Positions 44,491-54,165 are shown, numbered from the stretch's first letter. The stretch is 64,000 nucleotides of DNA from Tepidibacillus_B infernus (GCF_048898065.1 NZ_JBLWFI010000002.1:186001-250000), one strand, 5' to 3'. Numbers and translations are program-made. Notes: generated by a model not told the origin, from the sequence alone.

Positions 44491-45477
44491 TTAACTTTGG
44501 TTTAATAATGAATGGATTTTTTTTGTTAAATGTTCCTGATTATAGACCCAACCTATATAAGAATCGATGATTTGCATTTCTTCATTTAATAAGACAATAC
44601 CGATAAAAGGATAATGGTTTTTAAAACGATAACGTAAATCAATAAATCTTACCTCATACCCAAAAGAGGTCTTCTTCCACATTGGGTATGCGTAATCTGT
44701 TAAGGATAAAAACACTTCAATTTTTTTGTCTTGTTTAGCCATGATAATACTTTGATGATCTTTGAACTTCTTTTTTTCATCTATCCATTCCAATTGGTCG
44801 TTACGGATAACCCCGATACGATAAGTTTCATCATTTTCTTCAATTACATTCCATGTCGTCCATTGGATTGTTGGAAGAATGGTAATTTTACCCGTTACCT
44901 TATAGTCTTGGCGTAGCGTAGAGATAAGGTTATGATGAAAACATAGTCTCCATACGAGATAAATGATTGTCAAAAGATAAAGAAGCGAAAAAAGAATTTT
45001 TGGATCTAACCATTCAAAACTCCAAATTAAAATACCAACAATATGACTAACAAAAATAAATGGATCAAATATATTGATTGTATTTAAGGCTATCCATTTT
45101 TGACTGAACGGTCGTAATGCCTGTGTTCCATAAGGATTAAACAGATCTAAAAAGACATGTAAAAAGACAGAGATAAAGATCCATAACCATAGATGTGAAA
45201 ATGGGATCGTTGGATAAAAGATGAGGAGAAAAAATGAAATTAAAGTTGGCCAGACAAAAAAAGCCGGCAATGAGTGGGTAATCCCACGATGGTTTTTGAT
45301 ATAATTAGCGGTTCCACCGAGCATTCTCGTAATTCCATCAAAATCTGGGGCTTGTGATCCAATCACTGTTCCAAGAAGAATAACTTGTGCCAAAAGTGGT
45401 TCTTGAGAAACAACTGGATCGACATGGGCCAGACCTGCTAAACTGATGCCAATAATAAAATGGGTTCCTGTATCCAT
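44491..45477 (-). CDS. YdjM-like membrane metal-dependent hydrolase
   Basis: This 328-residue protein has an N-terminal YdjM/DUF457 domain: MDTGTHFIIGISLAGLAH, QAPDFDGITRMLGG, KNHRGITHSLPAFFVWP and FLHVFLDLFNPYGTQAL carry its conserved His/Asp residues among membrane segments. A C-terminal part (about 195-328) has soluble beta-rich sequence. The function is not settled; members may be membrane hydrolases. A GGAGGAG site precedes the ATG. It is divergent from mutY with a family B repeat between them. Confidence 0.88.
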   Translation of the reverse strand: MDTGTHFIIGISLAGLAHVDPVVSQEPLLAQVILLGTVIGSQAPDFDGITRMLGGTANYIKNHRGITHSLPAFFVWPTLISFFLLIFYPTIPFSHLWLWIFISVFLHVFLDLFNPYGTQALRPFSQKWIALNTINIFDPFIFVSHIVGILIWSFEWLDPKILFSLLYLLTIIYLVWRLCFHHNLISTLRQDYKVTGKITILPTIQWTTWNVIEENDETYRIGVIRNDQLEWIDEKKKFKDHQSIIMAKQDKKIEVFLSLTDYAYPMWKKTSFGYEVRFIDLRYRFKNHYPFIGIVLLNEEMQIIDSYIGWVYNQEHLTKKIHSLLNQS

Positions 45478-45519
45478 GTTTTTTCTCCTCCGGATTTCTT
45501 TTCATTGTTATAATGGTAC

Positions 45520-45570
45520 CCCACAAAAGTATTCGGAATAAGCTTCGAAGGAAGTCGTCACTTTTGTGGG
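45520..45570. repeat. Repeat family B copy (51 bp)
   Basis: CCCACAAAAGT (45520-45530) and ACTTTTGTGGG (45560-45570) are perfect 11-bp inverted repeats enclosing 29 bp with GCTTCGAAGGAAG. It is almost identical to the copy at 57183-57233, and similarity continues downstream to the motif ATCTATTATAGA. Confidence 0.85.
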
Positions 45571-45654
45571 CTGTGTTGTAGAATCTATTATAGACGAGAA
45601 ATAGCTTTTTAATCCAGTGGATCAAAGACAACATGAAGGAGAGAGAAACTAGAT

Positions 45655-46716
45655 TTGGTAGACAAAGATCTTTTTCAAAAGAAACTATTAGAGTGGTACC
45701 ATGAAACGAAAAGGGATTTACCTTGGCGAAGGGACCAAAATCCGTATTACATATGGGTTTCAGAAATTATGCTGCAACAGACCAGAGTAGATACTGTGAT
45801 CCCTTATTATCAAAACTTTATCAATCAATTTCCTACACTTGAACATCTAGCTAATGCAGAGGAAGAACAAGTATTAAAAGTATGGGAAGGGTTAGGCTAT
45901 TATTCACGAGCACGTAACCTGCTAAAAGGTGTAAAGGAAGTTCAAGCAAAATATAATGGAATCGTTCCTAACCAAAAGACAGAAATCCTTCATTTGCCTG
46001 GAATTGGCCCTTACACAGCTGGTGCGATTTTAAGCATTGCTTATGGTAAAAAAGAACCAGCAGTTGATGGGAATGTGATGCGAGTTATTTCCCGTATTTT
46101 CCATTTGTATGATGATATTACCAAGGCAAAGACAAGATTGAAAATCGAAAACCTAGTCCTTCAACTTATTCCTGAGGAGGAAGCAGGTTCATTTAACCAA
46201 GCTTTAATGGAATTGGGAGCCCTTGTTTGTACGCCAAAATCTCCACAATGTTTAATTTGTCCAATGATGGACTTATGTGAAGGAAGAAAAGAAGGGGATC
46301 ATGAGGACTTACCGGTTAAGGCAACAAAAAAAGCCATTAAAGCAATTCATCGTTTAAGTCTTGTCATTGAGACCGAACAAGAAGTATTTTTAGTAAAAAG
46401 ACCTGATAAAGGTTTATTAGCAAAAATGTGGGAGGTACCCTCCTTAGAAAGCCAAGACCCATTAACGAAAAATGAATGGGAAGAGATGATTGATCAGATG
46501 TATGGCTTTCATTTGAAATTAGACCAAGCTTGGATGAATGTGCAACATACTTTTACTCATCTTCATTGGAATATGATGGTCTATAGGATAGGTATTGAGC
46601 AGCTTGAGCATGATTCAAATTGGCCTAAACAGTGGGTTTTGTTCAAAAAAGCGGAGCTTCATAAGCTAAGTTTTCCTAAAGCTTATCATAATGTTATTCG
46701 AAAAATCATTGAATAA
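45655..46716 (+). CDS. mutY: A/G-specific adenine DNA glycosylase
   Basis: MutY removes adenine mispaired with 8-oxoguanine. It has 353 residues. The HhH-GPD core is clear: EIMLQQTRVDTVIPYY with the catalytic Glu, LPGIGPYTAGAILSIAYG, and AVDGNVMRVISR with the catalytic Asp. The 4Fe-4S cluster CTPKSPQCLICPMMDLC follows. A C-terminal NUDIX-like domain (KAIHRLSLVIE onward, ending HTFTHLHW) reads the 8-oxoG. It starts at TTG (45655) with GGAGAG upstream. A family B repeat lies in its upstream region. Confidence 0.96.
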   Translation: MVDKDLFQKKLLEWYHETKRDLPWRRDQNPYYIWVSEIMLQQTRVDTVIPYYQNFINQFPTLEHLANAEEEQVLKVWEGLGYYSRARNLLKGVKEVQAKYNGIVPNQKTEILHLPGIGPYTAGAILSIAYGKKEPAVDGNVMRVISRIFHLYDDITKAKTRLKIENLVLQLIPEEEAGSFNQALMELGALVCTPKSPQCLICPMMDLCEGRKEGDHEDLPVKATKKAIKAIHRLSLVIETEQEVFLVKRPDKGLLAKMWEVPSLESQDPLTKNEWEEMIDQMYGFHLKLDQAWMNVQHTFTHLHWNMMVYRIGIEQLEHDSNWPKQWVLFKKAELHKLSFPKAYHNVIRKIIE

Positions 46717-46837
46717 AAGGTGCTGCCCCTCAATCATATTGGTAACACATTCCTTTATAAAGGAATATTTATTGAAAATATTGTGAAACCTTCATTTCAA
46801 GAAAGTCATAGAATAGTGTAGAAATGGGGTGATAAAT

Positions 46838-48292
46838 ATGAGTCAATCCTATCCTGTTTTAGTTTCAAGAAATCCTTTTAGACGAATTGGAAATTGGTAT
46901 GTAGGTTTACCCGAAGAAGAGACTGAGAAACCGCCTCTACTTTTTGTCCATGGCTTACATAGCAGTTCAAAAAAGTGGTTTAAAAATACAAATCAATCGG
47001 GTCATAATGACATGTATCAATTAGCTAAAAGGGCAGGCTATCCAACTGCTTTTGTAGACCTGAATACTGGTCAGGAAAGCATATGGGAAAATGGAAAAAT
47101 TCTCAGTCAAAGGATCAAAGAAATCTATCATTTTTTTGGCAATAAAAAAATAAATATTATCGGCCATAGTAAAGGAGGAGTTGACGCCCAGACAGCCCTA
47201 ATTTTTTATCAGAGCTATGAATATGTAGACCGTTTAATCACATTAGGAACTCCCCATTATGGAAGTCCTTTAGCAGATTTGGCTTTTAGCGATAAAGGGA
47301 GACATTTAGCTAAATTATTAGCCTATAACGATTTGGGAACGTATCAAATGCAGACAGGTTATATGCAGAAAATGAGAGAAAAGATAGATGTCATGGCAAA
47401 AAAAAAACCAATAGCTTATTACACCATCTATGGTGTTGATGCAACAAATCATCTTTCATCCTATTTGCATTGGAGTGGAAAATATTTAAGTCAATATGGG
47501 GCAAATGATGGAGTTGTACTTGTTAAAGATGCCGGTCTACCCTATTCAACACATATCAGTGGCCATTGGAATCATGACAATATACGGCTAGGTAAAAATA
47601 TATTTCCTTTTATAGATAGAATTGTGAATACACACAAAAAAATAAACCCCATTCAGTTGGAGCAAAGAAAGCAGGAATGGATCCTTTATCCATTACTATT
47701 ACATGGTGGACAATTAAGAGGAAATCAAGAAACCTTTCAATTTTATGTACCAAAGTATGAAAAAGGAATAGATATTCAAGGATTAAGTAGCTCAGCACAA
47801 GTTGAAATTGAATTAGTGATGCCGAATCAACAAAAAATAAGGATGAGAAGTGAAGGTATTCAAATGGATGATTTGTTTGATGGAGCTTATTTATATCAAT
47901 TTTCATTGTCAAACCCTAAATCAGGAGCGTATCAGATTCATATCAAAGGAAATAGGCGGGAAGCCTTTTTTATCATGGTTTCTCTTGATTCTTTTCAACA
48001 TGAAGCAATCCATATAAGACAGGAAAATCTATGTGATTCGGTATCAACTCTACAAATTCAATTTCAACCTCCAGATTATTGGCAAAAGGATTCGCTTATG
48101 ATTCATATCAATGGAGGCCAAAACCAATTAACACCAAGGATCAACCATTCAATGATTAATGCTGAGTGGCGTTTACCCAATGTTAAATCAATCGCAAACC
48201 TAAGAGTTCATCTCTCTATGAAGACCAAATACGGAGAAAAAATAGAGCGAGACTATGTGAAATCATTTGTCCATTCAAAATATAAATTGTAA
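46838..48292 (+). CDS. Alpha/beta-hydrolase lipase-like protein
   Basis: This 484-residue protein has an N-terminal alpha/beta-hydrolase domain (about 25-270): the oxyanion strand LLFVHGLHSSSKKWF, the nucleophile elbow INIIGHSKGGVDAQ with its serine, and the later catalytic His probably in HISGHWNHD. The rest (270-484) is beta-rich and unrecognised, perhaps an accessory domain. No signal peptide is evident. The ATG at 46838 has a GGGGTG site 6 nt upstream. It overlaps convergent azlD by 18 nt. Confidence 0.8.
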   Translation: MSQSYPVLVSRNPFRRIGNWYVGLPEEETEKPPLLFVHGLHSSSKKWFKNTNQSGHNDMYQLAKRAGYPTAFVDLNTGQESIWENGKILSQRIKEIYHFFGNKKINIIGHSKGGVDAQTALIFYQSYEYVDRLITLGTPHYGSPLADLAFSDKGRHLAKLLAYNDLGTYQMQTGYMQKMREKIDVMAKKKPIAYYTIYGVDATNHLSSYLHWSGKYLSQYGANDGVVLVKDAGLPYSTHISGHWNHDNIRLGKNIFPFIDRIVNTHKKINPIQLEQRKQEWILYPLLLHGGQLRGNQETFQFYVPKYEKGIDIQGLSSSAQVEIELVMPNQQKIRMRSEGIQMDDLFDGAYLYQFSLSNPKSGAYQIHIKGNRREAFFIMVSLDSFQHEAIHIRQENLCDSVSTLQIQFQPPDYWQKDSLMIHINGGQNQLTPRINHSMINAEWRLPNVKSIANLRVHLSMKTKYGEKIERDYVKSFVHSKYKL

Positions 48293-48574
48293 AAATAACA
48301 TCACCATTAAACTACTAATCACGACTAAAATTAGATTTGAATAGAACCAAGCAATAATCGCCCCAATAATACCAGCTATTAATCCATAAGTAGGATGTGA
48401 AGGGTTAGCCTCCATAATTCCAGGGAAAATTAAAGCACCTAAGACAGCATAAGGAACAAACTTTAACCAACGATTTAACCAATTAGGAAATTGAAATTGT
48501 TTAAATAACATAGGAAACATTCTTGGTAAGTAAGTAACAATGAACATGGCAAAGATTAATATCCAAGTATTCAT
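48275..48574 (-). CDS. azlD: AzlD-like branched-chain amino-acid transport subunit
   Basis: This 99-residue membrane protein has three to four hydrophobic segments in the AzlD family pattern (LIFAMFIVTYLPRMFPMLF, WLKFVPYAVLGALIFPGI, GLIAGIIGAIIAWF). It partners AzlC in export of branched-chain amino acids or azaleucine. AGGAGG lies just before the ATG, and the start overlaps the azlC stop (ATGA). Confidence 0.93.
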   Translation of the reverse strand: MNTWILIFAMFIVTYLPRMFPMLFKQFQFPNWLNRWLKFVPYAVLGALIFPGIMEANPSHPTYGLIAGIIGAIIAWFYSNLILVVISSLMVMLFLQFIF

Positions 48575-49260
48575 ATGATTTCCTCCTCTTGAGGTAGAAA
48601 CGCACCTACCGTAGTTGCTATTAATGTGGCAATGATAATCGTCCAGCCACTTGAAAGTGAAGTAAATACCATAGAGATGATCCAGTTTATTAAACCACTA
48701 AAGATGGCAATAAAAGTGATTTGCCATGATTTTTTCATAGAGGGAACCAATAAGCCAATAAACATCACATAAAGAGCAATACCCATACCCGCTGTTAAAG
48801 AAGCTGGAATCATTTGAGAAAATAGGCTACCAATAAAAGTTCCTACTACCCAACCAACATATGCTGTGGCGGCTAATCCTAAAAAATATTTTCCTCCAAT
48901 ATTGAATTTCTCTTCGCTCATACTTGCAACAACAAACGTTTCATCAGTGATACCAAAGGATAATAAACTGCTGATCATAGGTGTTGCCTGTAACTTTCTA
49001 GATAAAGATGTACTCATCAGAAGATGCCGCAAATTAAGAATAAACGTGGTTAAAACGATTTCAAGTATTTGAGCATGGGATTGAAGTAAATTGATTGCAA
49101 TAAATTGGCTTGCTCCTGCAAATACCCAAATGGACATTCCTGTTGCTTCAAAAGGATTCAATCCTGCTTGAATTGATAAGATACCAAAAGTTAAAGCAAT
49201 AGGTAAATAGCCAATGGCAATGGGCAAACCATCTTTGATTCCTAATCTCAGTTCTCCCAC
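48571..49260 (-). CDS. azlC: AzlC-like branched-chain amino-acid exporter
   Basis: This 229-residue protein has seven hydrophobic segments. The AzlC signature is visible: GLPIAIGYLPIALTFGILS, SIWVFAGASQFIAINLL, LNLRHLLMSTSLSRKL and SFGITDETFVVASM. With AzlD it forms a two-part exporter in the membrane. It starts at GTG (49258-49260). A hairpin (49314-49345) and a family A repeat separate it from gltB upstream. Confidence 0.93.
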   Translation of the reverse strand: MGELRLGIKDGLPIAIGYLPIALTFGILSIQAGLNPFEATGMSIWVFAGASQFIAINLLQSHAQILEIVLTTFILNLRHLLMSTSLSRKLQATPMISSLLSFGITDETFVVASMSEEKFNIGGKYFLGLAATAYVGWVVGTFIGSLFSQMIPASLTAGMGIALYVMFIGLLVPSMKKSWQITFIAIFSGLINWIISMVFTSLSSGWTIIIATLIATTVGAFLPQEEEII

Positions 49261-49313
49261 TGTATAAACCTACCTTTCCTCATATAAGCAAAATATTGAA
49301 CATATTATAGCAT

Positions 49314-49345
49314 AAAAAAACCAGGCGATGACCTGGTTTTTTTTT
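49314..49345. terminator. Strong hairpin upstream of azlC
   Basis: AAAAAACCAGG pairs with CCTGGTTTTTT around CGATGA, flanked by A and T runs on either side, so it can act in both directions. It probably ends the gltB transcript. Confidence 0.92.
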
Positions 49346-49386
49346 AAGATTAAGAAAGTATAACTTTCTTCCATTAGTCATTTAAG

Positions 49387-49490
49387 GGTTTGTATATTCC
49401 ATAAGCTGCGACCTTCAGAAGTGCCCTTCTCTCCGTAATCTTTATTCATAGAAGGGCACGGATGACGGAGCGCGATGGAATATACAAACC
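49387..49490. repeat. Repeat family A, full copy (104 bp)
   Basis: GGTTTGTATATTCCAT (49387-49402) and ATGGAATATACAAACC (49475-49490) are perfect inverted repeats. Inside, GTGCCCTTCT (49421-49430) pairs with AGAAGGGCAC (49450-49459), and CTCCGT in its loop (49431-49436) can pair with ACGGAG (49465-49470), giving a pseudoknot. A run of seven Ts follows, and a short piece of family B (ACTTTTGTGGGTT) abuts at 49498. Confidence 0.88.
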
Positions 49491-49508
49491 TTTTTTTACT
49501 TTTGTGGG

Positions 49509-52500
49509 TTAATGGTGAAGAGAGTTTGCAGGGACGATTCTTACAAAGTGTGAGTCTAAATCATTTAGTAGAAGCAAGAGTCGGCTTCCTGTTTCCTTTT
49601 GACCTGATTTAAGTAATTCTTGAATATATAGATGAAGTAATTCAGTTAAATCAGCTTTACCTTTTTCATCTAACGGAAGAATCTCTACTTTGGCTCCTTT
49701 TGCAATTCGACGTTTTATCGCATCAATATCGAGCCCAAATTCTGGCACAAGTCGTTGGTAGATTGTTCCGCCAGTCATTCCTGAACAGATCCAGGGACCC
49801 GGATCTCCTAATACCACTGCCCGGCCATTTGTCATATATTCAAAGGCGAAGCCTTTAATATTTGCTCTCTCTCCAATTCCTCCAAGATGATCCTGAAGGG
49901 GAGAAGTAATCTCTCCACCAATAATCATATCTGCACCTGATAAACGAATTCCTGCCCTGGAATCAGCATTTCCTTGAATCATAAACAATCCTTTTTGCGC
50001 ACCATAGCAGAATCCTTTACCTACAGAACCATTGAGATAGACGCCATCTTTATTTGGTGTCTTCATAATACTCACTTTTCCACCATAGGCTGTCTTTCCT
50101 AACCCATCCTGCCCTCCACCTTGCAATTCGATTTTTATGCCATCGGCAAGATAGGCAGCTAATCCATTACCAGGAATAGAACCTTTTTTCAAAGTGAGTT
50201 GAACGGGTGGATGAGAACGATAGCTCCCATCTAGATAAGATCGAACCCGATTACCGGATAGATTAGTACCCAGCATCCGGTTTGTGCTATTCACGATCGT
50301 ATCTACATATGCATTGGCCTCAAAAGATGATTGAACATTTATTTCCTCTGCACCAACTGCTAGTGAAAGTGGTTGTGCTGCTTGTTTTATTTTGACCACT
50401 TGCTTATGAACCGTTGCCGGAACAAGTAATGGTTTTAAATCTAGCAGATCTAAATATTTCGTCTGGAACAATAAATCAGATCTTCCTACTAAATCTTGTA
50501 ATGATTTACTTCCAAGTTGACCCGTTAATTCTTTAACCTCTTCTCCGATTGCAGTAAATAAACGTTTTAAATTTTCTACAGATTGTTCAAATTGTCTAGG
50601 TACAAAACGTTTCAATCCTCTTTGATTTGCTTCTTCGATGTTTTCTATTTGTGTCGCGATGCCTACATGACAAGTATCTAAATGACATCCTCTACAACTC
50701 GTACAGCCAATTGCAATCATGGCCAAAGTACCAAACCCAATGCGATTTGCTCCTAGAAGAACGAGCTTTACCACATCTTTACCACTGCGGACGCCCCCAT
50801 CAGCCCATATCTCTACATTTGATCTTAATCCTGAATCGATTAGGGAAAGATGAGCTTCTTTCACGCCTATTTCAATTGGTAAACCAACATGCTGGATTGC
50901 ATGCACACGTGCAGCGCCTGTTCCCCCGTCATAGCCGCTTAAAGAAATAACATCTGCACCAGCTTTTGCTATTCCTACAGCAATCGTCCCGATATTAGGA
51001 ACAACAGGGACTTTGACAATAATTTTTGCTAAACGATTTCCTGTTTTTAATTCCGATATGATTTGAGCTAAATCTTCAATAGAATAGATATCATGATTGT
51101 TAGAAGGAGAAATCAAATCAGCGTAAGGAGTCGCATTTCTAGCGGCAGCTACCTTGTGAGAAACTTTACTCCCCGGTAAATGGCCCCCTTCACCAGGCTT
51201 TGCTCCTTGCCCAATTTTTATTTCAATCCAATGGGAGGAGTTGATCAATTCAATGTTGACCCCAAAACGTCCTGATGCGATCTGCATCCCTCGGTGTTCT
51301 GGGTACATACCTAACATATCCTTAATTTCGCCGCCTTCACCGTTTAAGCTCATCATATTAAGTTGATAAGCAGCTTCAGCATAGGCTCGGAAAGCAATTT
51401 CGTTTTGAGAGCCAAAGGACATAGAGCTAATGACAAAAGGATAATCGTGTTGCCCTATACCAATATGGACTTCGTCAGTTGGAATTGGCTCGAACCCATC
51501 CTTAAAATCAAGGATATGGCGAAGTGCAATCGGGTTTTCAGATTCTTGATCACGAAGTTTTTCTTGGTAAATCTGATATGAGTCAGCTCCAGATGCCACC
51601 TGACTAATCGCCTTCCAAATCCGAGTGGTTAAACGGTAATTTCGTAATGGTTGAGTTTGATGATTAAAATCATCAGCTCGTTTTTTAGCATCCTCTTCTA
51701 AATGAGAAAAAGAATAGCCAGCTTTTTTATTTCCATAGAAATTAGGGATATTTAAAATGTCTGCAATTTCTTGATGGAATCCGATTGATGAAAATAATCG
51801 TTGATAGCCTCTAAGCTCATGAATCCCCAAGGTGGAGATCACCTTTTCGATTCCTTTATTGAGTGCATCAAAAAGGTTTTTGATTGAATCTTCTTTTTGC
51901 TTTTGTGAAACAGTAGCAAATAATAGGTAAGGAGAGATGGCATCAGCTCCCAAACCAATTGCAGTGACAATGTCATGCAAATGACGAATTGCCCCGGAAC
52001 GAAGAATAATGCTTACCTTTCTCCTAAGGTTTTCCCCTTCCATGTATTCATTCTTTAAAGCCATATCGATAGAGGCAATCGCTAAGTGGGGATCTAGCCA
52101 TAATTGTTTAAAACCATTGAAGAGCTCTTGGTCATCTAAAATAATCACCCTAGCCCCGTTTTTCACAGCATGTATAGCATCCTGATTTAGTTGTTCTAAT
52201 CGTTCTTTTATCGATTGATCAGGATTGAAGGTTAATGAAAGGATCGCAACGAACTCTTTTGCTTCTTGCATAAAATAGGCAATGGTTTGCTCTAAAGACG
52301 TTGTTCCAAGGTCTGAAACGATATTTTGCGCTATTTCTCCTTCTAAAAGAATCGGTGTTTTAATCTCAAAGGAAATATCTCCTACTTCATGGGGACTAAA
52401 AGTTTCTCTTCCCCCTAAAATCATTCTGGTAGAGAAATGTTCAATTTCTCGTTCACGATCGATGGCAGGATTGGTAACTACAGCAACTGTTTCTTTTAAA

Positions 52501-53972
52501 AAGTCTGCTAGATTGACGCGTTCTTTCGATAAAATAGCCAAGGGGCCATCATATCCAAGAGATCGAATCGGTTCTTTACCAGTAGTGGCCATTTGTTCAG
52601 CCAAATCAATATGTTCCTTTTCCCAACCAAAACCAGCGTAGACAGAATTGGGGATTTCTTTAAATTCAGGATAAAATGAACTGGTTTTAGGAAAGTGGGG
52701 TGGATTTAACTTTTTTTGGTAATCTTTAATAGGATAACGAGTGTATACTTCTTTTAAAACCAATTGCTGTATTTGTTGATGGTCTAATCGTATAATCGGC
52801 TGATTTTCTTGAAGAAGAATCCCAACCTTTTCTCCAGGTGCAAAAGACTTAGGTTCACTTATCATTTGCTTTGATGTAACGATCCCTTGTTCTGAAGAAA
52901 AATAAAGGGTATCTTCTGTTTCCACTTGCCAGAGTGGACGAAGTCCAAGCGCATCTACGCTAAAGACGCATTGATTTTCATATCTAGAAACAATACCTGC
53001 TGGTCCCTGGGAAAAGGGTCCCCATAAATGTCTTAAAAAAGCATATAAATCTTTTAGGTTGGTATCAATTCTCCAAATCTCATTGTAAATAGGAGGGAAA
53101 ACAAGTTCCATTACAGTGAATAAAGAGAATTGATGACGGACCATTAAGCCTTCAATCAGACGATTTAAATCTTGTGAATCGCTACCTTCATGTACAAGTG
53201 GAATATTTAACATCGTCGCTTCATCTCTTAAGCGTTGAATTGTATTAATTTCACCATTGTGTCCAAGTAAAGAGAAGGGTTGTACGCGAAAAAAGTGGGA
53301 CAAGGTGTTGGTGGAGTAGCGATTATGGCCAATCGAAACTCGGGTTTCAAATAATGGGCTATTTAGATCAAAAAAATAGTGATTTAATACTTTTGCAGTG
53401 CCCATCACTTTATATACAACAGAGTGGTTACTTAATGATGCTACATGGACTTTTCGATCTTTTTCAATCTCGATTAACAGAGAAAATAACTGATTTTGTA
53501 TTTCCTCTACTGGAACATTTGATATACAGGCGATCTGCCAAAAGAGAGGTTCACGTTGTTTTCCGTTAGGGCCTAATTGACTATTGTCAACCTGCTTTTC
53601 TTCCTCTAATAAGATTTCAATTTGATATTCTGCAAATTGTTTTCTAATTTTTTCTTGAATAGTTGAATAGGAATCAGCCGTGGAATCAATAAAAATATGG
53701 CCGACTACAAATTTAGGCTCATAAGCTAGCTGGGGTGATAATTGTTTAGAAGATAATTTCTCAGCCCAAAGTTTTCTTGGTATATCTGTTAGTAAACCGG
53801 TTCCATCTCCTTCTCCATTAATAAATCCGGAACGGTGTTCTAGTTTATTTAAAACATCAATTGTTTTATGAAGATTATCGTTCGTGGGAAGACCATTCTT
53901 CTCGATGACTGCAACAATGCCACAACTATCATGTTCATCGATCCATTTCATCTTATCGGTCAAACTGACCAT
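49509..53972 (-). CDS. gltB: Glutamate synthase large subunit
   Basis: This enzyme makes glutamate from 2-oxoglutarate and glutamine-derived ammonia. It has 1487 residues. The class II amidotransferase domain starts at Cys17 (EHDSCGIVAVIEKNG), exposed after processing of the short leader. A central domain and the FMN-binding synthase domain (PGEGGHLPGSKVSHKVA, LSGYDGGTGAA) follow, with the 3Fe-4S motif CTSCRGCHLDTC, and then the C-terminal beta-helix (SVGKGFCYGAQKG). The small subunit GltD is not adjacent. Upstream are a palindrome and two cre-like sites. Confidence 0.95.
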   Translation of the reverse strand: MVSLTDKMKWIDEHDSCGIVAVIEKNGLPTNDNLHKTIDVLNKLEHRSGFINGEGDGTGLLTDIPRKLWAEKLSSKQLSPQLAYEPKFVVGHIFIDSTADSYSTIQEKIRKQFAEYQIEILLEEEKQVDNSQLGPNGKQREPLFWQIACISNVPVEEIQNQLFSLLIEIEKDRKVHVASLSNHSVVYKVMGTAKVLNHYFFDLNSPLFETRVSIGHNRYSTNTLSHFFRVQPFSLLGHNGEINTIQRLRDEATMLNIPLVHEGSDSQDLNRLIEGLMVRHQFSLFTVMELVFPPIYNEIWRIDTNLKDLYAFLRHLWGPFSQGPAGIVSRYENQCVFSVDALGLRPLWQVETEDTLYFSSEQGIVTSKQMISEPKSFAPGEKVGILLQENQPIIRLDHQQIQQLVLKEVYTRYPIKDYQKKLNPPHFPKTSSFYPEFKEIPNSVYAGFGWEKEHIDLAEQMATTGKEPIRSLGYDGPLAILSKERVNLADFLKETVAVVTNPAIDREREIEHFSTRMILGGRETFSPHEVGDISFEIKTPILLEGEIAQNIVSDLGTTSLEQTIAYFMQEAKEFVAILSLTFNPDQSIKERLEQLNQDAIHAVKNGARVIILDDQELFNGFKQLWLDPHLAIASIDMALKNEYMEGENLRRKVSIILRSGAIRHLHDIVTAIGLGADAISPYLLFATVSQKQKEDSIKNLFDALNKGIEKVISTLGIHELRGYQRLFSSIGFHQEIADILNIPNFYGNKKAGYSFSHLEEDAKKRADDFNHQTQPLRNYRLTTRIWKAISQVASGADSYQIYQEKLRDQESENPIALRHILDFKDGFEPIPTDEVHIGIGQHDYPFVISSMSFGSQNEIAFRAYAEAAYQLNMMSLNGEGGEIKDMLGMYPEHRGMQIASGRFGVNIELINSSHWIEIKIGQGAKPGEGGHLPGSKVSHKVAAARNATPYADLISPSNNHDIYSIEDLAQIISELKTGNRLAKIIVKVPVVPNIGTIAVGIAKAGADVISLSGYDGGTGAARVHAIQHVGLPIEIGVKEAHLSLIDSGLRSNVEIWADGGVRSGKDVVKLVLLGANRIGFGTLAMIAIGCTSCRGCHLDTCHVGIATQIENIEEANQRGLKRFVPRQFEQSVENLKRLFTAIGEEVKELTGQLGSKSLQDLVGRSDLLFQTKYLDLLDLKPLLVPATVHKQVVKIKQAAQPLSLAVGAEEINVQSSFEANAYVDTIVNSTNRMLGTNLSGNRVRSYLDGSYRSHPPVQLTLKKGSIPGNGLAAYLADGIKIELQGGGQDGLGKTAYGGKVSIMKTPNKDGVYLNGSVGKGFCYGAQKGLFMIQGNADSRAGIRLSGADMIIGGEITSPLQDHLGGIGERANIKGFAFEYMTNGRAVVLGDPGPWICSGMTGGTIYQRLVPEFGLDIDAIKRRIAKGAKVEILPLDEKGKADLTELLHLYIQELLKSGQKETGSRLLLLLNDLDSHFVRIVPANSLHH

Positions 53973-54000
53973 ACACCTCCTATTTATATTTTAAAATGTC

Positions 54001-54020
54001 ATATTTGAACGTTCAAATAT
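54001..54020. promoter_or_regulatory. Perfect 20-bp palindrome upstream of gltB
   Basis: ATATTTGAACGTTCAAATAT is an exact palindrome of 20 bp, 29 nt before the gltB start codon on the minus strand. Such a dyad, with TGAACGTTCA at its core, is a plausible operator (for example of a TetR-type repressor); the binding protein is unknown. Confidence 0.6.
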
Positions 54021-54098
54021 AATATTATTCTAAAAATTTATTAAATCATATCATGTATTTTATGAGTATACAATAGGATTTGTGCTTATTTATTCGTA

Positions 54099-54132
54099 TG
54101 TAAGCGCTTTTATTCAATTGTAAGCGTTTAAA
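54099..54132. promoter_or_regulatory. Two cre-like sites upstream of gltB
   Basis: TGTAAGCGCTTTTA (54099-54112) and TGTAAGCGTTTAAA (54119-54132) each match the catabolite-responsive element consensus TGWAARCGYTWNCW at 13 of 14 positions. They lie 127-160 nt upstream of gltB, suggesting CcpA control. The 271-bp gltB-hemL spacer is otherwise empty apart from the terminator at 54166. Confidence 0.55.
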
Positions 54133-54165
54133 ATCTATTCGATAAACTTTGGTATCGCTAAATAT

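Noticed and set aside
50627..50950. A 107-residue open frame antisense to gltB
   Set aside because: Entirely inside the gltB coding region with no start signal and no recognisable protein features.
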